Shown here in pieces: positions 19,745 to 30,956 of a stretch of DNA of 64,000 bases. The notes under the pieces were generated by a model that ran no database searches, was not told where the DNA came from, and saw only the letters and a list, made by a program, of their open reading frames with translations. The DNA comes from Monodelphis domestica (lineage: Eukaryota > Chordata > Mammalia > Didelphimorphia > Didelphidae): positions 213,269,635-213,333,634 of the forward strand of contig NC_077228.1 in NCBI RefSeq assembly GCF_027887165.1. The letters are read 5' to 3'. Position numbers and translations under genes: made by a program. Numbering within the stretch: position 1 is the first letter of the stretch; the number at the start of each line of letters is the position of its first letter.

Positions 19745-20150
19745 CCTCCAGCAAGGATTTTGGCATATAGCTCACAATTTTTCTCTCCTCCTCAACTCTT
19801 GCCCTCATACTTAGGAGACTTCAACACATATTAACTCTCCCTCAAACACCCTACCCATTCAGTTTCTCAACCTACTCACTTTCCATGCACTCCTCCTCTC
19901 CTCTTTATCCATACACAAAGATGATGCTATCTTTGATATTGCCATCACCTGAAAAATGTGGGTGGGTACTTATTTCCCTATTCAAGAATCCTGAAATCCA
20001 CTTAGCTGACTATAATCTATTGGTTTTCCAGTTCTTCCTCTGCCTTCTTTTGCCATACCCTAATTTTTATCCACATCTTGACCTCCAATCCTTTGACACT
20101 CCTCTCCACCTCACTCTGTTCTTTCTCAGGAAATCTCTCCTGTATTAGCC
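19745..20150 (+). repeat. LINE L2, endonuclease-region fragment
   Basis: The conceptual translation includes DFNTY/DFNIH-like text before SPSNTLPIQFLNLLT, resembling the L2 endonuclease segment (GDFNIHMDDPSN type). It is interrupted and old. Confidence 0.6.
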
Positions 20151-20192
20151 TCTCTCTTCTTTTCCTTACTCTCTCCTCTTTTACTTAGCTTG

Positions 20193-20465
20193 TCAGCTGT
20201 ATATTACTAATGGAAAAACCATACCTTTGATTATATGGACCTTAATGGGCAAGGTGATGTCTCTGCTTTTTAGTAAACTGGCCAGATTAGCCCTACCTTT
20301 CTTTCCAAGGAGAAAGGATCTTTTAATTTCATGGCTGCGGTCATGATCTGCAGTGATCACTACTTTGTCATGGTGGAGGGGTTTGTATAACTCAATGAAG
20401 CTATGAGCTCTGCTGTGTGTACCCAAGATAAACAGGTCATAGTAGAGTTCTGACAAAAGGTAATC
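20193..20465 (-). repeat. RTE LINE, reverse-transcriptase C-terminal fragment
   Basis: The minus-strand frame reads HDKVVITADHDRSHEIKRSF and then SLLKSRDITLPIKVHIIKGM, the typical RTE/BovB text preceding the YGCESWT block. It lies upstream of the 3' end at 19080-19480 on the same strand, so the two may be parts of one disrupted copy. It is not a host gene. Confidence 0.75.
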
Positions 20466-20525
20466 CACTGAAGAAGGAATTGGCAAACCACTCCAGTATC
20501 TTTGCCAAGAAAACCTCATGTAGAC
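20463..20525 (+). repeat. SINE type B tail fragment
   Basis: 'gaaggaattggcaaaccact' and 'atctttgccaagaaaacctc' equal the type B tail. It joins directly to the RTE fragment. Confidence 0.6.
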
Positions 20526-20539
20526 AGTATTAAAAAAGA

Positions 20540-20735
20540 GTTAGCATAGTGTCCTAATAAGTTTGGATTGATAATCAAGATATTTTTGTTCTAATCCTGG
20601 ATCTGCCATTAATTAGTTGTGTGACCTTAAGCAAACATTATCCCACTTTGGACCTCAGTTTCTTTATCTATGAAATGAAAGGGTTGGGTCCTGAAGGTCT
20701 CTTCTAACTTTGACATTATATGATTGCTGATTTTC
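20540..20735 (+). repeat. MIR
   Basis: 'gttctaatcctggatctgcc', 'gtgtgaccttaagcaaac', 'ggtctcttctaactttgac'. Confidence 0.85.
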
Positions 20736-21022
20736 CCTCCTCAAATCTTTCCAGCCTAGAAAACAAGCAACCTTCCCTTGAGAAAAACCAAACAAGACCC
20801 TAGTGCCTTCTTCTGAGAATTAACTTAGCCTGCCTCCTTCCTTTCTCCTAATTCAATAACTCCTAATTCAAGCAACTTGTTTTGCCTGTGGCAGCCCAGA
20901 GGTGAATGAATCAGAGGCAGTAACTCTGACGCCCCAAACTACAGATATTTTGGAGGAGGGCAGACAGAGAAGCATCTTTCTTCATATTTTTCATATCCTT
21001 TTTCCCTAAAGTTAAATTTATT
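20736..21022. other. unassigned intronic stretch
   Basis: Nothing recognised. Confidence 0.5.
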
Positions 21023-21285
21023 TTGTTGTTCAGACTTTTTCAGTTGTGTCCAACTCTTTGTGACCCCAATTTGGGGTTTTCTTGGCATAGGCACTAGAAT
21101 GGTTTGCTATTTCTTTTTCCAGTTCATTTTATAGATGAGGAAACTGAGGCAAATAGAGTGAAGTGATGTGGCCAGGGTCCCACATCTAGGAAGTGTCTGA
21201 GGCCAGATTTGAACTCAGGAAGATGAAACTTCCTGATTCCAGGCTCCACACTCTATACAATTTATCACCTAGCTATCTTTAGGAG
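21023..21285 (-). repeat. SINE type B
   Basis: 'gttgttcagactttttcagt', 'ttggggttttcttggcatag', 'gatgaggaaactgaggcaaa', 'cacctagctatctt'. Confidence 0.92.
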
Positions 21286-22019
21286 AGAGGGTCTTACCAG
21301 GGTGCCCAATCCTCCTGCCTTCTTCATCTCACCATTTAGGGGCATCATCAGTAATACCCAAGCCCTTCCTGGTCAGGTTACTTTCCCTGCACCTGCTTAA
21401 GCCATTAATACCACTCAAAGCTGATATTTGATCCTTGGGACTTAGTGTCCTATCTGAAGGTACTTCCCTCAAGAAGTCACTCAAATTCCTTCAGAATGTT
21501 TCAAAGGCCTCTTACCTTGGCACAGATTCAGGCCCCACCTGTGCCCTTTCTCCCCCTCCTCAATCTGAAGATCTAGCTGGAGGTAGTCAAACTGACCTTG
21601 GCCCCACGTGTGGCACCGTGAAATCTGGGGTGTGTGTGTCTGCCTGAATGAACGTGTGAGTGCTTCATTACGAAATTCTCCCAACTTCTAGTTTATGGCC
21701 CCTTCCATTCCCTCCCCCCAATCCCTCCTAGCCATCCCGGTCCCAAGGATCAGTGACCAGCACAGACTCCACTAACTCATTAACTTCAATACTCATTTCC
21801 TCAGCAGATCTGAAAGGTCAAGGGCCATCAGTTGATCCTGCCCTGATTATTGTCAGGTTTACTCAGACTTCTAACCTATCTTTAGACCCAGCTCTACCCT
21901 TAAGATCCCAGCTCCTCTCATTTCCCTTTTCTGTCTCTTTTTCTTTCCCTTCTTTCCTCTTCTTTCTTTGGACCTGCTTGTTAACCTCTTTTATTACAGT
22001 TATTATTTAATATATAAAA
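21286..22019. other. unassigned intronic stretch
   Basis: CT-rich in its right half (21900-21990). No exon or repeat recognised. Confidence 0.5.
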
Positions 22020-23432
22020 CTGACAAACATCAACAAATATAAACATCTTATATAAATAAGAATAGAAAGAATATCATATAGGACATGAGTGAGGCAGTGT
22101 TAGATTTAAAATAGTTTTGAGCGTTAATTAGTTGTAGATAAGAGAGTGGGAGCCATAAAATGTGATAATTAAAATGTTTTGGTTCATTATCATTTCCTTC
22201 CATTTCCCCTGCCAAAAAAAACCCTCTTTTGCAAAAACGAGTAAAGCAAAACAAAACTAGATATTACATGTTTAAAAATTATATCTTTCTGTACCTCTAA
22301 TCAGTCATCTCAATTGTAAGAGCTTGAAAGCAAAATTCATTATCAGTCTCCAGAGGGGTGTCTGGTTGTTGTATCAATCAGAACTTTCAAGTCTTTCACA
22401 GTGGTTTTCTTTTATAGTGTTGTGCATGTATAAATTATTCTACTGGCTTTGCTTACCTTGCTGCATCAATTCATACAAATCTTCCCAGGATTCTCTGAAT
22501 CTGTTCTTTGTTCTTTCTTGCACCACAATAATATTCCATCGAATTTCCTATATCACTTTTTGTTCAACTATTCGCCAATTGACAGACACCCATTGCTTCT
22601 AATTCTTTGCTATGACAAAAAGTGCTGCTATAAATATTTTTGTGTATAGAGTTCCTTTCCTTCTTTCTTTGATCCTTTTTAGGTAAAATCAAAGTACAAA
22701 TAATTCTCATTTTATGTAGGTGGACCATTTAAGGAATTAAAAGTGATTTCTACAGGGAAGACAGGAAGAAAGGAGGGAGGGAGAGAGGCAAAGATGGACA
22801 CATAGGAGCCAGAGGACAGAAAAGTAAGAGCAGGTACTGATGATAGGAAGACAAACAGATGGGACCTCACTGGGGGTGGGAGATTGGAAGGTGAGTATGG
22901 GAGCAAACTGAGTGGGGCAAAGGCCTCCTCTCTGGGCCAAGATGGAAGTCTCAAACCAAGCCCCAAATCTAGTGACAGCACCTGCATTTCTATATGTCCT
23001 GTTTTCACTTGGAGGGTTTTTAAAGTTAGTTTTGTTGGGTTTTTTTTTGTGGGGGTAGATGGGAGAAAAAGTACAGTACTGTATAGTAAAGTTAACAGGT
23101 TTTTTTGGGGAATGTAGATTTCTTTCAGAATTCTTTACGTAAAGTCAAATGTATATAATATGAATTTACATAAAGCATGAACTGTTTGTAGTGGTATTTT
23201 TGGGTTAAAGGGTAAACAGCGACTTCCAATTTTTTTTCCAAAATGATTGGAATAATTCGTAGTTCCACAATTGTTCTATCAGTTTGTTTTCTCACAGCCC
23301 TTTCAGTTATGATCATTATCTCTTTTTGTTATATTTCCCAATCTAATGGGTTTGAGAGAGAACCTCAAAATTGTTTTCATTCTCTTACTATTAGCAATTT
23401 GGAACATTTCTATATGGTTGATTACTTTTTTT
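22020..23432 (-). repeat. L1 3' untranslated part, interrupted
   Basis: The left part (22020-22690) carries 'tattccatcgaatttcctat', 'caattgacagacacccattg', 'aagtgctgctataaatattt'. The right part (about 23140-23432) carries 'gcgacttccaatttttttcc', 'ggaataattcgtagttccac', 'tagcaatttggaacatttct'. These are consecutive blocks of the inverted L1 3' UTR. About 450 bases of unrelated DNA (22691-23139) separate them. Confidence 0.75.
22691..23139. other. unrecognised insert within the L1
   Basis: The purine-rich block 'gaagacaggaagaaaggagg' and the rest match no family I know. It interrupts the L1 collinearity, so it is probably an inserted element or a local rearrangement. Confidence 0.45.
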
Positions 23433-23449
23433 TTTAAACTCTGTTCATA

Positions 23450-23518
23450 TATTTTTTTAAACCCTTACTTCTATCCTAGTATAAATACTCAGTATTGATT
23501 CCAAGGCAGAGAAGGAAT
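23450..23518 (-). repeat. SINE type A tail fragment
   Basis: 'aaacccttacttctatccta' and 'gtattgattccaaggcagag'. Only the tail half is present. Confidence 0.75.
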
Positions 23519-23605
23519 ACCACCTTGCTTCCCCAATATCACTGAATTCAGATTACACCTTTTGTTTTTTCAATGATCAAGGAATCTGTTTTCTTTTTCT
23601 TTTTC

Positions 23606-23993
23606 TTGTTTTTTTTTTTAACTTTTATCTTCTGTATTAAAATCGATACTAAGTATTGGTTCCAAGGCAAAAGAGCTGTAAGGTCTAGGCAATGGGAGTT
23701 AAATGACTTGCCCAGGAACACACAGCTATGAGTATTAGAGGCCAGATTTACAGAACCTCTTGTCTCCAGACCTGAATTTCTATCCACTGAACCACCTAAT
23801 TTTTTTTTTTAAACCCTTGGAGTCAATATTGTGTATTGGCTCCAAGACAGAAGAGTGGTAAGGACTAGGCAATGGGGGTCAAGTGACTTGCCCAGGGTCA
23901 CACAGCTGGGAAGTGTCTGAGGCCAGATTTGAACCTGGGACCTCCCATCTCTAGGCCTGACTCTCAATCCACTGAGCCACCCACCTGCGACCC
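23606..23993 (-). repeat. inverted SINE-dimer arm (left)
   Basis: Two head-to-tail type A SINEs read on the minus strand. A partial unit with the private deletion 'ggccagatttacagaacc' (23731 area) joins through an A-run to a complete unit. The core at 23653-23975 is the exact reverse complement of 25149-25469 apart from A-run length, as far as I can read. Confidence 0.9.
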
Positions 23994-24674
23994 CACCCCC
24001 CCACCCACTGTCTTAAGGAGACTGTCTTCAAAGAGTCTACTACTTGGGTAAAGTTTTCCGTTTTTAATTCCAAATTATTCTTTCTATTATTCTTATTCTA
24101 ACTTTACTTCTTTTTTAAATCTCGTTTCATTTCTTCAAGTCACCCTTTTGATCATTGTGGTGTCTATTAGTATTTTTTGTGGAGTTACTTGGTCTGGGTT
24201 TGCCTCTTGGGCTTCTCTTAATCTATAGGATGTCCTCATTGTGTTTGGTGGGTTTAAAAAATCTTACACACAATGAATTCTATCACTACTCTACAAGGTG
24301 GTATTTTGAAGCAAAGGCTGGCAGGTGGGTAGAGAATATAGGACCTTGGGCACCCAGACTCTCCTCAGCTCTTGGGGGGTTGGAAGGTTCTGGCCTTTCT
24401 AGTTTCATGGAGGGTTTGGGGTCAGGAGTGATGGGGGTCCAGGACACTTTTGTCCCATCTTTGGCTCTCCAAACCTCTAGTCCTCAGGAGTCTCCCAAAT
24501 TGATTCCAAAGCACATTCAGGATAAGATCTCAGCTCTAAACTCCTCTAGGGGCAGATAGCTACAAACTTCAGTTCTTTGGTCTTTGTCAAGTATCCATGT
24601 TCCCTTTCCCTGACCTGCCTCTCTCCTCTCTTCAAGCCCTTTTCCTATTCTCCTAATATGTCCCTCCCTTTCCA
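23994..24674. other. spacer of the inverted pair, possible L1 5' remnant
   Basis: The left third, read on the minus strand, resembles L1 ORF1-leading sequence (GIKNGKLYPSSRLFEDS-like). The rest, including a 134-codon plus-strand frame at 24155-24559, is not recognised. Assignment as L1 5' region is tentative. Confidence 0.35.
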
Positions 24675-24850
24675 CCCCCTTCTTTCTGGATTGGGTATCA
24701 AAGGACCTGGTTTTGAATCCCAGTTCTATCTTTTTCAAGCTGTGTGACCTTGGGAAAATCATTTCTTCTCTCTGCCTCTGTTTCTTCATCTGTAAAGTGA
24801 AGTTAGACTAGGTGACCTCTTAAGTTCCTTTCACATTCAACTCGAATGAC
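24675..24850 (+). repeat. MIR
   Basis: 'gacctggttttgaatcccag', 'gtgtgaccttgggaaaatca', 'ggtgacctcttaagttcctt'. Confidence 0.85.
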
Positions 24851-24892
24851 TTCTGCATCTAACCTTTTCCAGAAACCCCTTCTCCAAACGTT

Positions 24893-25097
24893 CTTTCTTT
24901 AAACTCTTACATTCTCTCTTAAAATTGATACAAAGAATTGGTTCCAAGACAGAGAGTGGTAAGAGGCAGGTAACTGGGGTTAAGTGACTTGCCCAGTGTC
25001 ACATAATTAGGAAGTGTCTGAAGTCACATTTGAACCCAGAATTTCCCATCTCTAGGCCTGGCTTTCAATCTACTGAGCCACCTAGCTGGCCCCTCTC
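24893..25097 (-). repeat. SINE type A
   Basis: 'aaactcttacattctctctt', 'gttaagtgacttgcccagtg', 'gagccacctagctggcccc'. Confidence 0.9.
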
Positions 25098-25117
25098 CAA
25101 ACTTTCTTTAAGAATCC

Positions 25118-25520
25118 CTAAAAGGGGGTGGGTGGGTAGCTGGGTGGTTCAGTGGATTGAGAGTCAGGCCTAGAGATGGGAGGTCCCAGGTTCAAATCTG
25201 GCCTCAGACACTTCCCAGCTGTGTGACCCTGGGCAAGTCACTTGACCCCCATTGCCTAGTCCTTACCACTCTTCTGTCTTGGAGCCAATACACAATATTG
25301 ACTCCAAGGGTTTAAAAAAAAATTAGGTGGTTCAGTGGATAGAAATTCAGGTCTGGAGACAAGAGGTTCTGTAAATCTGGCCTCTAATACTCATAGCTGT
25401 GTGTTCCTGGGCAAGTCATTTAACTCCCATTGCCTAGACCTTACAGCTCTTTTGCCTTGGAACCAATACACGATATTGACTCCAAGATGGAAGGTAAGGG
25501 TTTAAAAAAAAAATAAAGAA
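25118..25520 (+). repeat. inverted SINE-dimer arm (right)
   Basis: The first unit is complete to 'ttgactccaagggttt'. The second begins without its 5' bases at 'aggtggttcagtggatagaa' and carries the same private deletion 'gaggttctgtaaatctggcc' as the left arm. The outer ends differ from the left arm. The second unit ends with an intact GATGGAAGGTAAGGGTTT. Confidence 0.9.
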
Positions 25521-27635
25521 TTCCTATAAAGGGATAGGGACTGCTTTGCTCAGGACTTTTTCATAGTCAGCCCCCCTTCTATAAATCAGTTTCCCATATA
25601 TTTCAAGAATTGCTCACTGGTGTGAGGGATTACTTACAGTATTGCCCATTATATCAAAACTGACTGTAACAGCTGATCATGATAATCCATGCTCAGAAAT
25701 TTCCTGGTCATCTAGGCTGGGAACTTGACCTCACTCTTTACTGGCATATGTTACTCTATCTATTGGAAGAAGCAAAGCCTGAGAAAACAGGTCCATCTGG
25801 CTGTATGGGACGATCCCAAGAGATAGACTGATGGCATACCTACTTAAATAGGGCCAAATGTTTATGAGGTTTCAATTAAATGGAAGGAAAAAATGAATGA
25901 CTCAGTTTCCTTATTTGCATTATCTATATCTTCCGGGGAAGCAGACTTTGTGTTGATCAGGGAAAATCAGGTATAGTGAATATGACACCTTTCTGGTCCA
26001 AATTTTCTAGAAAAGACTGACAACAAACTACCATGGGGATTCAAAAGCCAATTAATTATTGTTCTACATATAGAGCCACATCAGTCAGGGTCAAGGGAGA
26101 TACCTCCAGTCTTAGCTCTCTGGATGAGGGTTCTGGATTCTTTACACCCTTTGATAAATTTGTGCTTGGATATCTTAAGCATAACAGAATCCTTACTCTT
26201 TTGAAGCATTTTTTCCTCCCAGCAAGGTATCCTCTCCTGATTTTCTCTCCTTGACACTTTCTTATCTAAATACAGTGGAACACCAGCCTGTACACCCTGT
26301 TCCTCTTCTATGGATTTCCAGCACAAAGTTCACATCCCTACATGCTTCCAGAGAACATAGGGTCAGAATCAGGTCCACACTCCTTACCCAGAGACCCTCA
26401 GTCAAAAGTGAGCAACACTTGGGGTTCATGTTTGTGAACTGTGGAGCCAAAGCTTTGGAGATCCCTCTTTCTTCCTACCCATTGACAAGACTATGTCCTC
26501 CTTCCCAGAAAACAAACCTGGGTAGCTACCACCCTGGAGACGTCTAGAGGACAAAAGACTCCTCAACATGGTCCTCTCTGACCCAGATTCTGCATTTAGA
26601 TAGATGTTGAAGGAGTGGGTCTGAACCCTGGGCTCAGTATTCAAGTTAATTCTTGCCCATCATAAAGATCCCAGGATTAGAGATGGTACTTCCCAGGCCT
26701 CAGAGGCTGGCAACAGAAATGATCAGGCACACTTGGCATGGGACCCCACGTTTTCTGGACCCTTCCAAGGGAGAGAGAAACCAGCCTCAGATTTCTAGAT
26801 TCTGTGGATTCTGTTGTTGCCAAGGGAATCCAAATAAGTTACTGGCTTCTCTTCTTCCCTTCCCAGTTCACAAATGTGACCGCAGATGTCCTTAGTATGG
26901 GGTGGATAGGAAAGGGGAGAAAGACAGAGTATATCCAGAAAGTGGGCAGAAGGAAAGATTAGGTAATGGTGTCTGGCAGATAGGAGTCAACTACTATATG
27001 CTTTTTTTGACTGACTGATCAATTGAGAGCCGTTGGGACAGTGCTGAGCCTTGCAGGTGGAGGACTTCTCCATCTCCTCAAGGAGAAGGGAAGCAGTTTT
27101 ATAGGAGAGGATGACTGAGAAAAAAAGTATTCAGCTCCCAGATTCAAGGTTAATCTCTGCTTTCTGACTCTTCCCGGTTGCCTTCCTTCCCACTTTACCT
27201 GCCTCTAGGCTGGGGGGTCTCGCGAGTAACCCGAGATTTAAAGGGAACAGCACAGGACTGGATTTGCAAGAAGAGGCAAAGTAGTATGCTTTGGGAGTCA
27301 TTGACGTGGGGGATCTGAGGCCATCGGGTTCACAGGAAAACATTTCTCACCCCACCCCATTTCAGCTCCCACAGGTGTGTCTTCCAAAGTAATCCCTGCC
27401 CAAGTAGAGGCATGACCTTATCCAAGAAGCAGGAAAATGTGTGTGCCGGCCCGCAAGCTGGCATTGCCCTCTGGCCTCTTAAACAATGATAATCGTGAAT
27501 TAAAAACAGCAACCAAGAAAACAAAACGAAACAGCCGGGAAGGGCAGGATGGTCATAATATTAGGCGAGACTGGCTTAGGGGTGAGTTTGTTGCCAAGCC
27601 CCAGTGTCATCAAAAAGGAAGAAGATCCTGAACCC
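25521..27635. other. unassigned, probably SLC16A5 first intron
   Basis: Long stretch without any recognised repeat, unusual for this window. It lies just inside the candidate promoter, so conserved regulatory sequence is possible. No exon can be supported. Confidence 0.45.
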
Positions 27636-28110
27636 GGCCTCCATCCCTCCTAATCTTTATCCTCCAGCCCGAGGTTAGCGGGGCTTTTTAAAGGTTTTTT
27701 TCCCCCGGGGATCTTGGGCTGCGGGGGTGTGGTGAGAGCGAGGGACCCGGGTTATCTTGGGAAAGTGCAGGGATCCCCTGCAGTGGGGCTGGGAGCGGAG
27801 TGGGGAGCAGCAGTAGGTGTTAACTAACCCTCTGGGGGTAGGGAAGGGTGCGGTGGGGGCGTCGGCAGGGGGAAGGTCCCTGCCTCCCCATTCGGCTCAC
27901 CGGTTCACACAGGGCCCCCATGCAGAGTGACTCCGGAGCTAGTGTCTCGTCTCCCTCTCTTGCAAAGCAGAGAAACCGTTTCCTGTAGTCAGTCGCTGGT
28001 TTTTCCCCCCACTCCCCCTACCCCCACTCCCCACCTCTCGCCTCATTCTTCCCTCCTCTCCCCTCCCTTCTCCGCCCCAAGTGGGAGGGAAAAAAGGAAG
28101 GGAGGAGTCT
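27636..28110 (-). promoter_or_regulatory. SLC16A5: GC-rich promoter candidate for SLC16A5
   Basis: The block is locally GC-rich with scattered CpG (CCCCCGGGG, GGGGGCGTCGGC, CACCGGTTC) amid AT-rich DNA. On the minus strand a GGGGCGG GC box lies near 28072, upstream of the candidate exon. No TATA box is seen. It is the only such block between the first coding exon and the TRIM gene. Confidence 0.5.
27901..28000 (-). other. SLC16A5: candidate untranslated first exon of SLC16A5
   Basis: The minus-strand donor TGTGAACCG/GTGAGCCG at 27901/27900 is a good splice site and lies inside the GC-rich block. The exon start is not determinable and the 28000 limit is arbitrary. The exon would splice over about 10.8 kb to the acceptor at 17119. 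Confidence 0.4.
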
Positions 28111-29518
28111 GGGGGCTGGCCTGGGCGGTGTTGATCTGGAGGAGTGGGGCAGACTAGAGGTTGTTGGGAGTACTTGTTGTGGAGGGGAAGCCCATAGACC
28201 CCACTGGCCCGGACGTAGACCCTTTATCAGACCGAAAGGATTTGAGGTGGCTTAGTGGGAAAAGGGGTGAGGAATTTCTCTCAGGGATGTATGAAGTGGG
28301 GGAGGGGGCAGGATGCTTTATGTCTGTGGGGTGGGGGTAACGGGCGGCGGGAATGGGTGATTTGTAGCATTAAGACTTGGCCAGATTCGAAGAGCCTGAT
28401 TAGCATCGGAGTTGCCTCACTCTGTTTTTTTACCCTTTCCCAACATGGACATCGCCAACAACATACACGAGAATTAGGCAATCTTGAGTAATGATGAGTA
28501 GCTTTTAGAGCCAGGACAGGGTGACTTTCCTGAAGCAGGATGCTGGCTTTTTGTGTCCAGGAAGCTAAGAGCGTGGGAGGGAGGGTGGCCTCGACCCAAT
28601 CGGACCCCACTCCCATTTCCAAAGCTGGGAAGGGACTTATGGAAGCAGTTGGTGAGAATGGAAGACCTTTGATGGATGGATGCTAAAACAAAGCAAACAG
28701 ATACACCACACACAGAAGCTAGGCAAGGCTTAAGTGATGGAGAGACAGCTTCCCCGCTCTTCTTTTCCTCTCTCCAGCACCTGGCACATGGAGCATATAA
28801 ATATAAAACTCCAGAAGTCCTAGGAGAGGGTGGAAGAGTAGCAGATGCCCTTTCCCAACCCTGTGGCAGCATGGTCTCTGCCAGTATGTCTGGTGCAGTG
28901 AGCACATACGTTTTTGCCAAGGTGACCCTGATCCTTGAGCCCAACTTCTGTTTTGTGATGTTTCCCTGAACACAGGTGATTGAATAGCAGTACCAAGATG
29001 GACACTTGTCCAATGTTGGAGGAAGCCTCATAACTTTAAAAAGTCAGGATATCCTGGGTCTCTCAGTCAGAGGTGACTGGCAGCAGGAGGACTCAGAGGA
29101 AATAGTTTGGACAGCAGCTCTCAAATAATTTTTTTTAATCTCATGCTTAAAAAATGTGTTTTAGAATTTAAAATTATCATTTATTTAAAAATTATGACAT
29201 GAAGACCCTCAAAGATTTTTTGAAATTATATTGAAGACACTCAATGATCTTTTTTATGTGGGTTATATCTATCACACTATTTTGTGTGAATTCTATATAG
29301 CATATTAGAAATTTAAATGTCATAATGTAATTTTGAAAATAATTTTGATTCTATGGATGTCTCCCTGAGCCTTAGGGAGCTTCAGATCACAAGAGCCACG
29401 TTTTTAGACAATGTATGGCCAAAGAAATAATGAATTCTGATTCATGCAAAATGCTTCATATTTTGATGATTGTCTCAACCTCCTCAGAGAGTATGTATTT
29501 ATATACTACTGTACTTTT
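28111..29518. other. unassigned stretch upstream of SLC16A5
   Basis: No repeat recognised from 28111 to about 29100, and an AT-rich tract after that. A minus-strand open frame of 185 codons (28474-29031) has no family signature and overlaps others in different frames. Confidence 0.45.
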
Positions 29519-29521
29519 GTA

Positions 29522-29790
29522 GAAGGCAGCTAGGTAGCTCAGTGGGCAGAGTGCTGATCTTAGAGTCAGAAAGACCAGAATTCATATCCACTCTCAAATG
29601 CTTACTTACTTATATGATCCTGGACAAATCACTTTACCTCTGTGTGCCTGTTTCATCTATAAAATGGGGATAATACTAGCACCTATCTCCCAGGGTTATT
29701 ATAAAGATCAAATGAGATAATATTTATAAAATGTATTACAAACCTTCAAGGACTATTTAATGCTAGCTACTGTTATTAGTTACTGATTTT
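29522..29790 (+). repeat. CORE-SINE / MIR, full length
   Basis: GGCAGCTAGGTAGCTCAG head, 'gtgtgcctgtttcatctata', 'gggttattataaagatcaaa' tail. Confidence 0.88.
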
Positions 29791-30034
29791 TGTTTAAAGC
29801 TTTATAAACCTTTGTGTTAAACATTCTTTTTAAAGAGCTGAGAGTGTGGTGGACGTACGACCCCCCCCCCCAAGAAATCTTGGAGATGTGACAACCAGCT
29901 TTGTCTCTGACCTCAGGAATATTGTTTGTCCCCAAAACCAGTTTACAAAAGAACAAAAAAGAACTTCCACCTTCCATGCATATGAAACTCCAGATGGATA
30001 TATAAATATGTGATAATTTAACCCATCCCTTCTT

Positions 30035-30345
30035 TTTTAAATTTTTAAAATTTATTTATTTAATTAAATTAGAATAATTTCTATGGTTACACGATTTAAG
30101 TTTTTTTCCGTCCCCCCTCCCAGAGCTGATGAGCAATTCCACTGGGTTATACATATTATTAATATTTTAAAGTCAACATCCCCAATCATAATACCCATTG
30201 AACCATGTGCCCATTACTTCTTTTCCACCTATATATCAAAGTCCCCATCAAAACCCTCTGATGATTCTCCCTCCCCCTTCTCTGTATACCCCATTTATTA
30301 CATAGTATATCCTATATAATCTATCCCTTTCTTCCTCTTAAGAGG
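30035..30345 (-). repeat. L1 3' end
   Basis: Inverted: 'ttctatggttacacgattta', 'gatgagcaattccactgggt', 'caacatccccaatcataata'. Confidence 0.85.
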
Positions 30346-30504
30346 CAATTTCCATCTTCTCTCCTGGCCTTTAACCTTTGCGCCTAATAAATTAATTTAT
30401 TTTCTAAGATTTGTTGGAGCTTTGTAACACCATTGGATGAGTCAGCTCATGAGAACCAGGTCATATATAATCCTCCCACAATCAGACCACCAGGTAAATA
30501 GTTA

Positions 30505-30772
30505 TATTCAGGCATCTGGTGGCACAGAGAATAGAGCACTGAGGGGGAAGTCAGGAAGACTAGAATTCCAGTCTGGCCTCAGAGACTTACTAGAGCTTTT
30601 AGACCTTGAACAAATCACTTAACCTCTACCTCAATTTCCTTATCAGTAAAATGAGGTTAATAATAATACCCACTTCCCAGGATTACTTCGAGGATCAAAT
30701 GAGAAAATTATAAAGTGCACAGTGTCTGACACATAGTAAACTCTATAGATGTTATTATTAGTGCTGCTAAAC
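30505..30772 (+). repeat. CORE-SINE / MIR
   Basis: 'gcatctggtggcacagagaa' head, 'ctcaatttccttatcagtaa', 'cttcgaggatcaaatgagaa' tail. Confidence 0.85.
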
Positions 30773-30814
30773 TGAGACTGCCCCCTGTCAATTCTATACC
30801 TTAATCTGGCTGAA

Positions 30815-30956
30815 ATTATCCTTTGAAGCTATCAGCAATAACATAGGTATAAGTGTAATTGTTTGTCAGCTCTAGGGGGGGTGGAGAAAAGAGGGAAGGA
30901 AGAGAAAATGAATCATGTAACCATGGAAAAACATTTAAAAAATTTTTAATGAAGCT
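30815..30956 (+). repeat. L1 3' end
   Basis: 'gtgtaattgtttgtcagctc', G-rich tract, 'gaaaatgaatcatgtaacca' and A-rich end. Confidence 0.78.

Noticed and set aside
20193-20519. Long minus-strand frame as a possible host gene
   Set aside because: Its text (ITADHDRSHEIK, LLKSRDITLP) is RTE reverse transcriptase, and part of the frame crosses a SINE tail.
24155-24559. 134-codon plus-strand frame with a hydrophobic start
   Set aside because: No family resemblance, it lies between SINEs next to possible L1 5' sequence, and no splice or start context supports it.
28474-29031. 185-codon minus-strand frame near the GC-rich block
   Set aside because: No conserved domain and overlapping frames of similar length on both strands. 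Chance is likely in moderately GC-rich DNA.
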